The position numbers and the translations under genes were made by a program. A DNA stretch of 64,000 nt from Paraglaciecola marina (GTDB lineage Bacteria > Pseudomonadota > Gammaproteobacteria > Enterobacterales > Alteromonadaceae): contig NZ_SAIS01000011.1 of assembly GCF_004360155.1 (NCBI RefSeq), forward strand, positions 1 to 64,000. Reading direction: 5' to 3'. This document shows, piece by piece, positions 54,534-63,526 of the stretch (position 1 is the stretch's first letter; each line of letters begins with the position of its first letter). Below the pieces are notes generated by a model, which had not been told where the DNA came from, made no database searches, and saw nothing but the letters and a program-made list of their open reading frames with translations.

Positions 54534-55991
54534 ATGAAAATATTTAGCTTAGTCGATAACGGCACTCCCAAATACCTGCAGTTAGCAGAGTCTGTTAAAC
54601 AAAACATTAGGAAAGGTAACTTGTTACCCGGAGATACTTTGCCTTCTGTTAAATCCTTCAGTGATGACTTACATGTAAACCGACACACTATAATGAAAGC
54701 TTTTGCAGAGTTGATTGCCGAAGGCTGGGTTGAGTCAAAACAACGAGTCGGTTATAAAGTGGGGGTAAACATCCCCATTGAAGGTAGCCAAAAAACATTA
54801 AAAAGTTACGCTAAACAACCTAAATTTAAATATAGATTAGTCAGGTCAGGCCCCTCTATCGATCACCCACCAGCGAATCAATATGAATATAATTTTTCAG
54901 GCGGACAGCCAGATTTATTTAAGTTTCCATTCAACGAATTTAAACAGCATATGTCTGCAACTCTCACAAGGCCTAACCTTGAACAACTGAGCTATGGTGA
55001 AATAATGGGAGTACCAGAATTAAGGCAACAAATTGAAAATTACCTTCGTAAATCTCGAGCCATAACAAACCGAGAAGTCATCATTACTAATGGTTCACAA
55101 GAAGCTCTTTTTATAATTGCGCAATTATTGTTACAGATGGGAGATCAAGTGGCAGTAGAGGCCCTAGGTTACCCGCCAGCTATGGCTGTTTTTAATAACG
55201 CAGGTGCCGATTTAGTCGCCATAAAGCAAGATCAGATGGGAATAATTCCTGAAGACTTGGAACAAAAAATACAAAGTGGAAGCATTAAGCTTATTTACTT
55301 AACTCCATTACACCAATACCCGACAACCGTGACATTACCGATTGCTCGTAGAATGGCTGTTTACCAATTAGCGGCAAGGTATAATATTCCTATTGTAGAA
55401 GACGATTACGATCATGAGTTCCATTATCGCTGCCAACCGCTAGCACCAATGGCTTCAAATGATCCACAACAACTAGTTATTTACCTATCAACCTTTTCTA
55501 AAATTATGTTTCCAGGCGCGAGAATTGGCATATTAGCAGTGAATAAAACACTAGCCAAAGCGGTTGCCGAGTATCGTATGATAATCTCTCATAAAGGCAA
55601 TGCACTTATGCAATTAGCACTAGCAAAATGGATGGAAGAAGGAGGATTCGAACGTCACCTAAAACGTATAACTCGCATCTACATGGCACGTAGAGAAAAC
55701 GCTATAAAATGCTTAGAACAACATAATTCATTTGATTTTATATGCCCTGACGGTGGAATGGCCTTATGGGTAAAACTCAAGAGTACATCAATAAACACGT
55801 CTAAGCTCGCAGCTTTAGCTAGGCATAAAGGGATTTATATTCAACACGAAAAACAGTATCACACGGTTCCACAAAGTAACCGTAACCACTATTTACGAAT
55901 TGGCTTTGCAAGTCTGCCAGAGACAAAGTTTAATGAGGGACTATCAATCTTAGTCAAGTTAATTAACACCAAAGCGCAGTCATTAAGTTAA
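54534..55991 (+). CDS. MocR-family GntR/aminotransferase regulator
   Basis: This 485-residue protein has an N-terminal GntR winged helix (about 8-75: 'PKYLQLAESVKQNIRKGNLLPGDTLPSVKSFSDDLHVNRHTIMKAFAEL' in parts) fused to a class I aminotransferase fold (about 115-480). The PLP site shows 'ITNGSQEALFIIAQ', 'VEDDYDHEFHY' (Asp) and 'LSTFSKIMFPGARIG', where the Lys of SKI is the PLP lysine. This fusion is the MocR type, often sensing PLP, amines or amino acids. No Shine-Dalgarno is visible before the ATG at 54534, so it may be translated from a leaderless or weak-RBS transcript. Confidence 0.92.
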   Translation: MKIFSLVDNGTPKYLQLAESVKQNIRKGNLLPGDTLPSVKSFSDDLHVNRHTIMKAFAELIAEGWVESKQRVGYKVGVNIPIEGSQKTLKSYAKQPKFKYRLVRSGPSIDHPPANQYEYNFSGGQPDLFKFPFNEFKQHMSATLTRPNLEQLSYGEIMGVPELRQQIENYLRKSRAITNREVIITNGSQEALFIIAQLLLQMGDQVAVEALGYPPAMAVFNNAGADLVAIKQDQMGIIPEDLEQKIQSGSIKLIYLTPLHQYPTTVTLPIARRMAVYQLAARYNIPIVEDDYDHEFHYRCQPLAPMASNDPQQLVIYLSTFSKIMFPGARIGILAVNKTLAKAVAEYRMIISHKGNALMQLALAKWMEEGGFERHLKRITRIYMARRENAIKCLEQHNSFDFICPDGGMALWVKLKSTSINTSKLAALARHKGIYIQHEKQYHTVPQSNRNHYLRIGFASLPETKFNEGLSILVKLINTKAQSLS

Positions 55992-55999
55992 GCAAACAA

Positions 56000-56341
56000 T
56001 TACAAAATTGTTTTTCTGTAACTCACTTTTTCTATATCGACGACTTCAACAGTGAGAGAAACTGGAGACCTGGCTATTTTGGTCAATGAATTTAACATCA
56101 TCTCGGATAACATTTTCTTTTGTTGATGGTTTCTGCCTTGTAAAATTTTAACATTGACATGGATAAAAGGCATATCGCCAGCCCCTGTTTGATAATACTC
56201 AAATGCTATCGCTCTGGTTTTAATAGACGCTTCTTCAAATAGCTCCGAGTCTACTGCTCCTTGATGGACACATTTAATCAAAGATTCTAGGCTTAATTCT
56301 TTTTCAATATTTTTTGAATATTCAACGATACAGTGTGGCAT
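56000..56341 (-). CDS. 5-carboxymethyl-2-hydroxymuconate isomerase family protein
   Basis: This 113-residue protein of the CHMI (PF02962) family begins MPHCIVEYSKNIEKE with the catalytic N-terminal Pro of the tautomerase superfamily. 'SIKTRAIAFEYYQTGAGDMPFIHVNVKILQGRN' (in parts) is the family body. In homoprotocatechuate degradation it isomerises CHM, but no other pathway gene is present here, so a different substrate is possible. Confidence 0.88.
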   Translation of the reverse strand: MPHCIVEYSKNIEKELSLESLIKCVHQGAVDSELFEEASIKTRAIAFEYYQTGAGDMPFIHVNVKILQGRNHQQKKMLSEMMLNSLTKIARSPVSLTVEVVDIEKVSYRKTIL

Positions 56342-56455
56342 AAAACCTCTTAATTAACGCAAGGGTAATTCAATCCCCTCCAAAAAAACTAACATCTTTT
56401 TTCAAATAACTAATGACTCACCCTTCAAAACACCAAGCGACCATTACAGAAAACA

Positions 56456-56848
56456 TCAGGGATTAAACTCAAAATATAAAATAATCAGACTAGATATTGC
56501 CGTTATCAATAAAACATATCCATTGATCCCAAAATGATCTTTTGCACGTCGGTTACGAAACCGCTTCATGATTAAAACAGCGATACTTATCACCACACAT
56601 AAAGCTAATAGCACTACAAGGTAGATACTGAGTGTCTGTGACCATTCTTGTCGTCTTTCCAATCCCCAAAAAGCTTGAACACCCGATACGAATTCGGGTC
56701 TGGCATTATGAAAAACCAACAAGGCACCTATAAATGTAAACCAGCCTAGTACATTCACAAAAACCATGCACCTAAAAAACAGATCATTCTCTCTACGGAT
56801 TCTCCGCCTATTTGGGCTACGACTATGTAAAGGTTGATTTTGCTTCAT
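56456..56848 (-). CDS. hypothetical inner-membrane protein
   Basis: This 130-residue protein has an Arg-rich N-terminus (NRRRIRREND) and three membrane helices (about 25-46, 72-93 and 107-125). The layout is known from uncharacterised Alteromonadales proteins. I recognise no domain. It stands alone, with about 115 bp to the CHMI-like gene. Confidence 0.65.
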   Translation of the reverse strand: MKQNQPLHSRSPNRRRIRRENDLFFRCMVFVNVLGWFTFIGALLVFHNARPEFVSGVQAFWGLERRQEWSQTLSIYLVVLLALCVVISIAVLIMKRFRNRRAKDHFGINGYVLLITAISSLIILYFEFNP

Positions 56849-57155
56849 ATAATAAATAAGTTCTCAAAATAGTGTTTTTAAATCGATTTTTCTTGAGTCT
56901 AAGCGCTAGCTGCGTAAGATTACACACCTTGTAATAATAGCCAATGAAACGTTAGTCGAGTCTTATAGTAACATCGCCTATGTTTTCGGCTAGTAAAACA
57001 ATTTCAATAGCTTTTTTATCTTCTTTAATTGTTTATCTATAAACAGTTTTAGCAAGGTTTAGATACCCCCAAAATTACTATAATAAAGTAATTTGACGTT
57101 TAAATTTGATTACAGGTCTAAAGACCTTAAATCCCATTAAAGTGGAGAGATATAG
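56849..57155. other. leader/promoter region of asnS
   Basis: This 307-bp AT-rich region has no supported gene. It holds TATAAT (57079-57084), a plausible -10 for asnS, and the palindrome at 57114-57127, then AGTGGAGAG, a good Shine-Dalgarno before the ATG. Confidence 0.55.
57114..57127 (+). promoter_or_regulatory. palindrome upstream of asnS (shared with leuS)
   Basis: AGGTC-TAAA-GACCT, 28 nt before the asnS ATG. Same arms and exactly the same distance to the start codon as the leuS element (29264-29277). If TATAAT at 57079 is the -10, the element is in the 5' leader and could form a 5-bp hairpin. Confidence 0.5.
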
Positions 57156-58553
57156 ATGGCGCACGCCCCGGTGGCAGAGATTTTTGCCGGTAAATATTCA
57201 ATAGGTGAACAGGTTACAATAAAGGGCTGGGTACGTACTCGCAGAGATTCCAAAGCCGGTTTATCTTTTATTGCAGTGCACGACGGTAGCTGCTTTGATC
57301 CCATCCAAGTGATAGCTCTAAACTCCATTGAGAATTATTCAGACATTCAAAAACTCACAACCAGTTGCTCATTAATTGTAACCGGCACCCTTAAAGAGTC
57401 TCAAGGGCAAGGACAGTCTTTAGAAATAGAAGCTCAAAGTATTGAGATAGTCGGCTGGGTTGAAAACCCAGACACCTTCCCTATGGCACCAAAGCGTCAT
57501 AGTATGGAATACCTTCGTGAACACGCCCATTTAAGAGCAAGAACAAACGTAGGTGGTGCAGTAACTCGCGTTAGAAACTGCCTATCACAAGCAATCCATC
57601 GCTTTTTCCATGAGCAAGGCTATTGTTGGATCAGTACACCAATTTTAACCGCCAGCGATACCGAAGGCGCGGGCGAAATGTTCAGAGTATCAACACTGGA
57701 TATGCTAAACATCCCGACCACCGATAAAGGCGAAGTAGACTACAGCCAAGATTTCTTCGGAAAAGAAACATTTTTAACAGTGTCTGGGCAATTAAATGGC
57801 GAAACATACGCCACTGCCATGTCAAAAATTTATACCTTTGGTCCAACCTTCAGAGCAGAAAATTCCAATACTAGCCGCCATTTAGCTGAGTTTTGGATGA
57901 TAGAACCCGAAGTGGCGTTTGCTGATTTAGCAGACATAGCCCAACTCTCTGAAGACTTACTTAAATATGTATTCAAAGCGGTACTAACCGAACGGGCAGA
58001 TGATATGGCATTTTTTGCGCAGCGCATCAACAAAGACGCCATTAGCCGCTTAGAACAAGTCATCGCGCAAGATTTTGTGCGTATGGATTACACAGACGCT
58101 ATCGAAATTTTGCAAAACTGTGGCAAGAAGTTTGAGTTCCCAGTTAGTTGGGGAGTTGACTTGTCGTCTGAACATGAACGCTATTTGGCTGAAGAACATG
58201 TTGGCGCACCTATCATCATGCAAAACTATCCAAAAGATATTAAAGCTTTCTATATGCGCATTAATGACGATGGCAAAACAGTAGCCGCTATGGACGTTTT
58301 AGCACCGGGCATAGGTGAAATAATAGGTGGCTCACAGCGTGAAGAGCGCTTAGATGTGTTTGATAAACGCTTAGCTGAGATGAACCTAAGCCAAGAAGAT
58401 TATAGCTGGTATCGTGACTTACGCAGATACGGCACAGTTCCCCATTCTGGCTTTGGGTTAGGTTTCGAACGTTTAGTAGCTTATGTAACTGGCATGCAAA
58501 ACGTAAGGGATGTTATTGCTTTCCCAAGAACACCTGGTAATGCAAATTACTAA
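57156..58553 (+). CDS. asnS: asparaginyl-tRNA synthetase
   Basis: This 465-residue class IIb synthetase has an N-terminal OB-fold anticodon domain (about 15-110: '[22 protein letters not shown]' in parts). The class II motifs include '[25 protein letters not shown]' (motif 2, in parts, about 229-253) and '[11 protein letters not shown]'. Motif 3 is '[22 protein letters not shown]' (in parts, about 428-449). Length matches E. coli (466). Confidence 0.97.
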   Translation: MAHAPVAEIFAGKYSIGEQVTIKGWVRTRRDSKAGLSFIAVHDGSCFDPIQVIALNSIENYSDIQKLTTSCSLIVTGTLKESQGQGQSLEIEAQSIEIVGWVENPDTFPMAPKRHSMEYLREHAHLRARTNVGGAVTRVRNCLSQAIHRFFHEQGYCWISTPILTASDTEGAGEMFRVSTLDMLNIPTTDKGEVDYSQDFFGKETFLTVSGQLNGETYATAMSKIYTFGPTFRAENSNTSRHLAEFWMIEPEVAFADLADIAQLSEDLLKYVFKAVLTERADDMAFFAQRINKDAISRLEQVIAQDFVRMDYTDAIEILQNCGKKFEFPVSWGVDLSSEHERYLAEEHVGAPIIMQNYPKDIKAFYMRINDDGKTVAAMDVLAPGIGEIIGGSQREERLDVFDKRLAEMNLSQEDYSWYRDLRRYGTVPHSGFGLGFERLVAYVTGMQNVRDVIAFPRTPGNANY

Positions 58554-58575
58554 AATTGTTCTGTAGATATATTTT

Positions 58576-58600
58576 AAGCCACCTTCGGGTGGCTTTTTTA
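58576..58600 (+). terminator. terminator after asnS
   Basis: AAGCCACC (58576-58583), loop TTCG, GGTGGCTT (58588-58595), then TTTTT. A UUCG tetraloop hairpin with a T-run. Confidence 0.93.
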
Positions 58601-58751
58601 ATGGCTCAAAGAAAACTCTATATCTTCGACTACCAACGCTTTCAATGTACATTAATGATAAATAACTGTTCACCATAAAAATGGTCGAGCAGTTGAAGAT
58701 ACGCTAATTTATATACCATGCCTTAGCCCTCTAACTTACATCGAGATAGCC

Positions 58752-59873
58752 ATGAAAATATCACAACAACTTTTCACAGAAATCACCTCATCAGGAACCT
58801 TAGAGGTATCGATTCGAGAAGTGAAGATCCCAGAGCCCAAAGCCCATGAGGTGATTGTCAAAATTGAGGCTGCACCTATTAACCCTTCTGATATGTGGCC
58901 AATGTTTGGACCTGCTAATTTAGAAGAAGCAAATGTCAATCCTGAAAAAACACGAATGACAGCACCAGTACATAGAAATATGCTACCAAGAATAAAATCT
59001 CGTCTAGACCAAGTATTACCTATAGGAAATGAAGGCGCAGGTAAAGTCATTGCTGCAGGTGATAGTCCAGAAGCACAGGCACTATTAGGTAAAACAGTGG
59101 GGGTATTAACAGGGTCCATGTACAGTGAGTACTGCTGTGTCCCCATACAAACTTGCATGGTCCACAAAGATTCCACTACACCAAGAGAAGCTGCCTCGTC
59201 ATTTGTTAATCCACTAACCGCCTTAGCTATGATTGAAACCATGAGAGCAGAAGGCCACAGAGCTTTAGTGCATACAGCGGCTGCATCGGCACTTGGGCAA
59301 ATGTTAAACAAAGTATGTATACAAGAAAACATAGCGATAATTAATATTGTACGTAATCAAGAGCAGGCAAATATTTTATCAAAACTAGGTGCCAGCTATA
59401 TTTGTGATTCATCCAAAGAGAGCTTTAAAGCTGATTTATATCAAGCAATTAAAGAAACGGGCGCTACATTGGCTTTTGACGCTATTGGTGGTGGTAACTT
59501 GGTAAGTGACATTCTAAGTACAATGGAAAGAGTTGGAAGCGAAGATACCTTAGGTTTCAATACTTATGGCTCAGAAACCAATAAACAAGTTTACATATAT
59601 GGTGGCTTAGACTTCTCACCAACTGTACTCAATCGTGCCTATGGAATGACTTGGAGTATTGGTGGTTGGCTATTAATGCGCAGCTTGGGGAAACTAGCCC
59701 CAGAGAAAGTAGCAAAACTATACAAAAAAGTGGCAAATGAAATTACGACAACCTTTGCGTCAAACTTTACAAAGGAGTTGAGCTTAAAAGACGCGCTAAC
59801 CCCAGAAACTATAATAAAATACAATGCAAAAAGAACAGGCGAAAAATATCTGATAAACCCGTCAAAGAACTAA
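58752..59873 (+). CDS. MDR-family zinc-binding-type dehydrogenase
   Basis: This 373-residue medium-chain dehydrogenase/reductase has an N-terminal GroES-like domain ('PKAHEVIVKIEAAPINPSDMW', 'PIGNEGAGKVIAAGD') and a Rossmann domain ('ALVHTAAASALGQMLNKVC', about 172-190, then 'LGASYICDSSKE'). The catalytic Cys/His zinc set of alcohol dehydrogenases is missing, so it is probably a zinc-free NADPH oxidoreductase (quinone or enoyl reductase type). A segment around residues 68-90 (methionine/arginine-rich) is an insert. It stands alone. Confidence 0.82.
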   Translation: MKISQQLFTEITSSGTLEVSIREVKIPEPKAHEVIVKIEAAPINPSDMWPMFGPANLEEANVNPEKTRMTAPVHRNMLPRIKSRLDQVLPIGNEGAGKVIAAGDSPEAQALLGKTVGVLTGSMYSEYCCVPIQTCMVHKDSTTPREAASSFVNPLTALAMIETMRAEGHRALVHTAAASALGQMLNKVCIQENIAIINIVRNQEQANILSKLGASYICDSSKESFKADLYQAIKETGATLAFDAIGGGNLVSDILSTMERVGSEDTLGFNTYGSETNKQVYIYGGLDFSPTVLNRAYGMTWSIGGWLLMRSLGKLAPEKVAKLYKKVANEITTTFASNFTKELSLKDALTPETIIKYNAKRTGEKYLINPSKN

Positions 59874-60104
59874 ATATTGTTTTGCAACCATAATCTATGG
59901 CAGCTGATGGCCTTTTATTTTAGATAACCTAATGGGTTAATAATAGAAATGAGTGCGCCACGCTGCCATGTTTATTAACTAAATAACAGGCACCTGTAAA
60001 CCTAAATAGAGACAGCTAAAAACTCAATGTAAAAAATTACTGTTTATCGTCTAGATTTGAGGTTTAATAAACACTATTGGCCAGTGATTTTAGGAAAAGT
60101 ATAG

Positions 60105-61286
60105 GTGACAATCAGCACAGTACCCGATACGCAAATTGAACCTTCAAGTAATCAAGTTATTCGCTGTCACGAATGTCATTTTCAAGTTAATGTTCCAAAG
60201 TTAGCAAACAAACAAGCAGCTTTATGCCCAAGGTGCAAATTACAATTAACCGCCTATCATCAAAATGGCTCACAAAACATTATCGCATTGGCACTCACTG
60301 CGTTAGTTTTTTTGGTGGCATCATTACCTTTTGAGTTTTTATCATTTAGTGCAAGTGGCCAGTCTCAATCAATTAATTTACTCAATAGTTTTGACGTTTT
60401 AATTGAAAATAATTATGAAATTTTAGCTTTGCTAGAGGCTATATTTATGTTGATTCTGCCCTCCTCAATATTACTCACTTTGTTATACGTATTGGTCCCA
60501 TTAGAATTAGGGTTCCGCCTTCCCAAAACAGACGCGGCCATTGATGTTATTTTTTTATTGATACCTTGGGCCATGGCAGAGATTTTTTTAATAGGAGTCT
60601 TGGTTAGTTTAACCAAAATAATGTCTTTAGCCGATATTGCCATAGGACTATCATTTTATGCCTATGTGTTTTTTACTATATTCATGACGATTACCCTATA
60701 TTATGTAGATAAACATCAATTAAAAAAATCCCTCAATACTAACCACGTAGAAATACATTCACAGATAAACAAATCACTAAGTGTTCAAAAGACTTGGGCA
60801 TTGCTTGTAACTTCAGTATTGCTCTATATACCGGCTAATGTACTGCCAATTATGCATACCAATACCCTAGGAAATGACGAGCCTAGTACTATTTTAGGGG
60901 GGGTCATTTTATTATGGAAAATGGGATCTTACCCTATTGCGATTATTATTTTTATAGCCAGTGTTTTTGTTCCCCTAGCTAAATTGTTCATTTTATGTTG
61001 GTTAAATTATTCGGTTCAGGTTGAAAGTGACCAGAAGAAAACCGAGCGCATCTATTGGTATAGGGTCACTGAATTTGTAGGCCGTTGGTCTATGGTTGAT
61101 GTGTTTGTAGTCGCAATATTGGTAAGCTTAATTCAACTAGATAATTTAATGAGTATTGTACCAGGCTACGCAGCACTTGCTTTTTGTGGTGTAGTAATTT
61201 GTACAATGTTAGCAGCCATAACATTTGACTCAAGACTCATATGGCTAACATCAAATACAACAGAAGGTCGTATAAACAATGACTGA
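60105..61286 (+). CDS. pqiA: PqiA family membrane protein
   Basis: This 393-residue inner-membrane protein has two PqiA-type four-helix halves. An N-terminal zinc ribbon 'IRCHECHFQVNVPK...CPRCKLQL' (about 19-50) is present. Before the second half, where E. coli PqiA has another Cys-rich ribbon, the sequence is only 'INKSLSVQKTWALL' without Cys, so the second ribbon is lost. 'LYIPANVLPIMHTNTLG' begins the second half. GTG start with AGGAAAAG upstream. First gene of pqiABC, overlapping pqiB by eight bases; the system moves lipids across the periplasm. Confidence 0.9.
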   Translation: MTISTVPDTQIEPSSNQVIRCHECHFQVNVPKLANKQAALCPRCKLQLTAYHQNGSQNIIALALTALVFLVASLPFEFLSFSASGQSQSINLLNSFDVLIENNYEILALLEAIFMLILPSSILLTLLYVLVPLELGFRLPKTDAAIDVIFLLIPWAMAEIFLIGVLVSLTKIMSLADIAIGLSFYAYVFFTIFMTITLYYVDKHQLKKSLNTNHVEIHSQINKSLSVQKTWALLVTSVLLYIPANVLPIMHTNTLGNDEPSTILGGVILLWKMGSYPIAIIIFIASVFVPLAKLFILCWLNYSVQVESDQKKTERIYWYRVTEFVGRWSMVDVFVVAILVSLIQLDNLMSIVPGYAALAFCGVVICTMLAAITFDSRLIWLTSNTTEGRINND

Positions 61287-62952
61287 TAGTCATCAAAATA
61301 AACAAGTTGAAGATGCAATTGTTACTGAAAAACGCAGCGTCTCTAAAATATGGCTTATTCCCCTTATTACACTGCTAATCGCATTGTGGATGACTTACTA
61401 CCATTGGGCTAACCAAGGCCCACTAATTACCATAGAGTTTGATACAGCCACAGGTTTAGAAGCCGGAAAAACAAAAATTAAAACTCGTGATGTAGATATT
61501 GGTGTGGTCAATAAAATCGTGTTATCAGATGATCTTAGTAGTGTGTTAGTCACAGTACGAATGGATAAAGATGTAGATGCAATATTACACCAAGATAATC
61601 AGTTTTGGATTGTCTCACCTAGGGTTTCACTCAGTGGAGTATCTGGCCTCGGAACCATTTTATCAGGGCCTTACATAAATATGGCACCTGGCATAGAACC
61701 TAATTTATCAGAACACTTTATTGCCCTTAATGCTCCTCCAGTAACCCCTGCAGGCACACCTGGGTTACACGTCACGCTAAATAGTGAAACTGAGTTTGCT
61801 TATAAAAAAGGCGACCCTGTCATCTACAAAGGAATTAAAGTTGGAGAGTTTGAAGATATTAACTTCAATTTCGAAGAGCGAGTTGTTTATTACAATACTT
61901 TTATTCAAGCGCCTTATCATGAACTTATCACCACCAACACCAAATTTTGGGACATAAGTGGGGCTCAAGTTGAGCTAGGTGCCAGTGGCGTTAATGTTAG
62001 TACTGGTAGCATTGAATCGATTCTCACTAATGGGGTTACTTTTGGTATCCCTGAAGGTATGAATATGGGTGAAAGAGTCACCGATCGGGATTTTTTTGAT
62101 ATACACCCTTCCTATTACGCTGCGTCAGAAGAGCGCTATAAATTCAGTGCCAACTTTGTTATCTATGTTAAAGATACTGTCAGAGGCTTACAAGTTGGAG
62201 CACCTGTTGAATACAGAGGCTTAGTGGTTGGTAAGGTCTTATCTATAAACGAAACAGAAAACCAAAAGGTTCAGCTACTTGAACAAGGTTATGACATCCC
62301 TGTTACCATTGGAATACAGCCAGGAAGAATACAACAACCCGACACCACTGAAAGTGTGCAATTTATTCAGAAGCAAATTCAGTTATGGGTTGAAAAAGGC
62401 CTAAGAGCAACCCTGAAAACCGGCAACTTGCTAACTGGCGCATTATTTGTAGATTTACAACATTATCCTGAAGAAAAGTATATCGAGCAAGCATCTCATG
62501 TTGGCCTTAACGTTATACCAACTGTAACCGGAGAGTTTTCACAAATTACTGAAAAAGTCACCGCGATACTCGACAATATAAACCAAATAAAAATGCAAAA
62601 CTTATCTGCTAATGCCAACCTTATGTTGACCCAAATAAGTGAAGCGGCTAAAGCATTAGAAACAACGGCAAGCAAAGTGGATTTGATTTTAGATAGTGTT
62701 CAAGAAGATAAAATAAGCCACACTCTTGCCACTACTCTGCAAGATGTTTCCAGCTTTGCTGAAGGTTTTTCTGAAGAATCACAAACCTACCAAGAACTAA
62801 ACCATACTATGAGTGTGTTACAGCAAACATTGAAAGATTTACAACCTTTATTACAGCAACTTAATAGCACACCTAATAGCTTCATATTTACAGATGGAAG
62901 TACTCATAGAATCACACCAAAAGGAAAAACAGCCAATGGAGAAAGTAACTAA
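61279..62952 (+). CDS. pqiB: MCE-family protein PqiB
   Basis: This 557-residue protein has one N-terminal membrane helix (about 23-42) followed by three MCE domains (about 45-150, 160-280, 290-400; 'GPLITIEFDTATGLEAGKTKIKTRDVDIG' in parts, 'GTPGLHVTLNSE', 'VRGLQVGAPVEYRGLVVGKVL'). A C-terminal amphipathic helical segment and 'LQQLNSTPNSFIF' follow. E. coli PqiB forms a syringe-like hexameric tunnel for phospholipid. Length matches (546). Confidence 0.94.
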   Translation: MTDSHQNKQVEDAIVTEKRSVSKIWLIPLITLLIALWMTYYHWANQGPLITIEFDTATGLEAGKTKIKTRDVDIGVVNKIVLSDDLSSVLVTVRMDKDVDAILHQDNQFWIVSPRVSLSGVSGLGTILSGPYINMAPGIEPNLSEHFIALNAPPVTPAGTPGLHVTLNSETEFAYKKGDPVIYKGIKVGEFEDINFNFEERVVYYNTFIQAPYHELITTNTKFWDISGAQVELGASGVNVSTGSIESILTNGVTFGIPEGMNMGERVTDRDFFDIHPSYYAASEERYKFSANFVIYVKDTVRGLQVGAPVEYRGLVVGKVLSINETENQKVQLLEQGYDIPVTIGIQPGRIQQPDTTESVQFIQKQIQLWVEKGLRATLKTGNLLTGALFVDLQHYPEEKYIEQASHVGLNVIPTVTGEFSQITEKVTAILDNINQIKMQNLSANANLMLTQISEAAKALETTASKVDLILDSVQEDKISHTLATTLQDVSSFAEGFSEESQTYQELNHTMSVLQQTLKDLQPLLQQLNSTPNSFIFTDGSTHRITPKGKTANGESN

Positions 62953-63525
62953 ATGAAATATATTGTATTCCTTAGCTTTTTTTTAGTTAGCTGTACCTCA
63001 GCACCTTTGTCTGTTAACCACTACCTATTACATACGCCAACGCCAGTAGTGACAGAAGCACATAACAAACAAAAAACGCCCATATACTTTTCTTCTGTAA
63101 CCCTTGCAGATTATTTAAGGCAAGCAAGCTTAATTATTCAGCTAAACAAACATGAGCTACATTACTCTAGGCAAGATCTTTGGGCTGAAAAACTAGAGGC
63201 TTCGTTTTACAAAGCCCTGCATCAAGATCTTAATAACTCAACTCAAAATCGATATATCATTGAACCAGATCTTGCTGAAAATGCCCTTAATCTTAAAGTG
63301 AATTTGCAACATTTTATTATTACAAACGAGGCTAGTGTCATCAGTTCTGGAACCTACAGCATTAAATTACCTAGCTCAAATTGGTTACAAAAAGCTTTTT
63401 ACTTTACAATACCCTTAGAAAAAGATGGTTATCCCCATGCTGTAACGCAATTACGTAAAACAATTGCAACATTGGCATTACAAATTAACCAAGATATTCA
63501 GGATATGGAAAGCAGTCACAACTAG
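62953..63525 (+). CDS. pqiC: PqiC (ABC-type lipoprotein, DUF330)
   Basis: This 190-residue protein has the lipobox 'FFLVSCTSA' (Cys about 14), 'YYFSSVTLADYLRQASLIIQL'-like block (in parts) and 'LWAEKLEASFYKALHQDL', typical of PqiC. It is the outer-membrane lipoprotein end of the Pqi tunnel. It follows pqiB without a gap. Confidence 0.92.
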   Translation: MKYIVFLSFFLVSCTSAPLSVNHYLLHTPTPVVTEAHNKQKTPIYFSSVTLADYLRQASLIIQLNKHELHYSRQDLWAEKLEASFYKALHQDLNNSTQNRYIIEPDLAENALNLKVNLQHFIITNEASVISSGTYSIKLPSSNWLQKAFYFTIPLEKDGYPHAVTQLRKTIATLALQINQDIQDMESSHN

Positions 63526-63526
63526 C

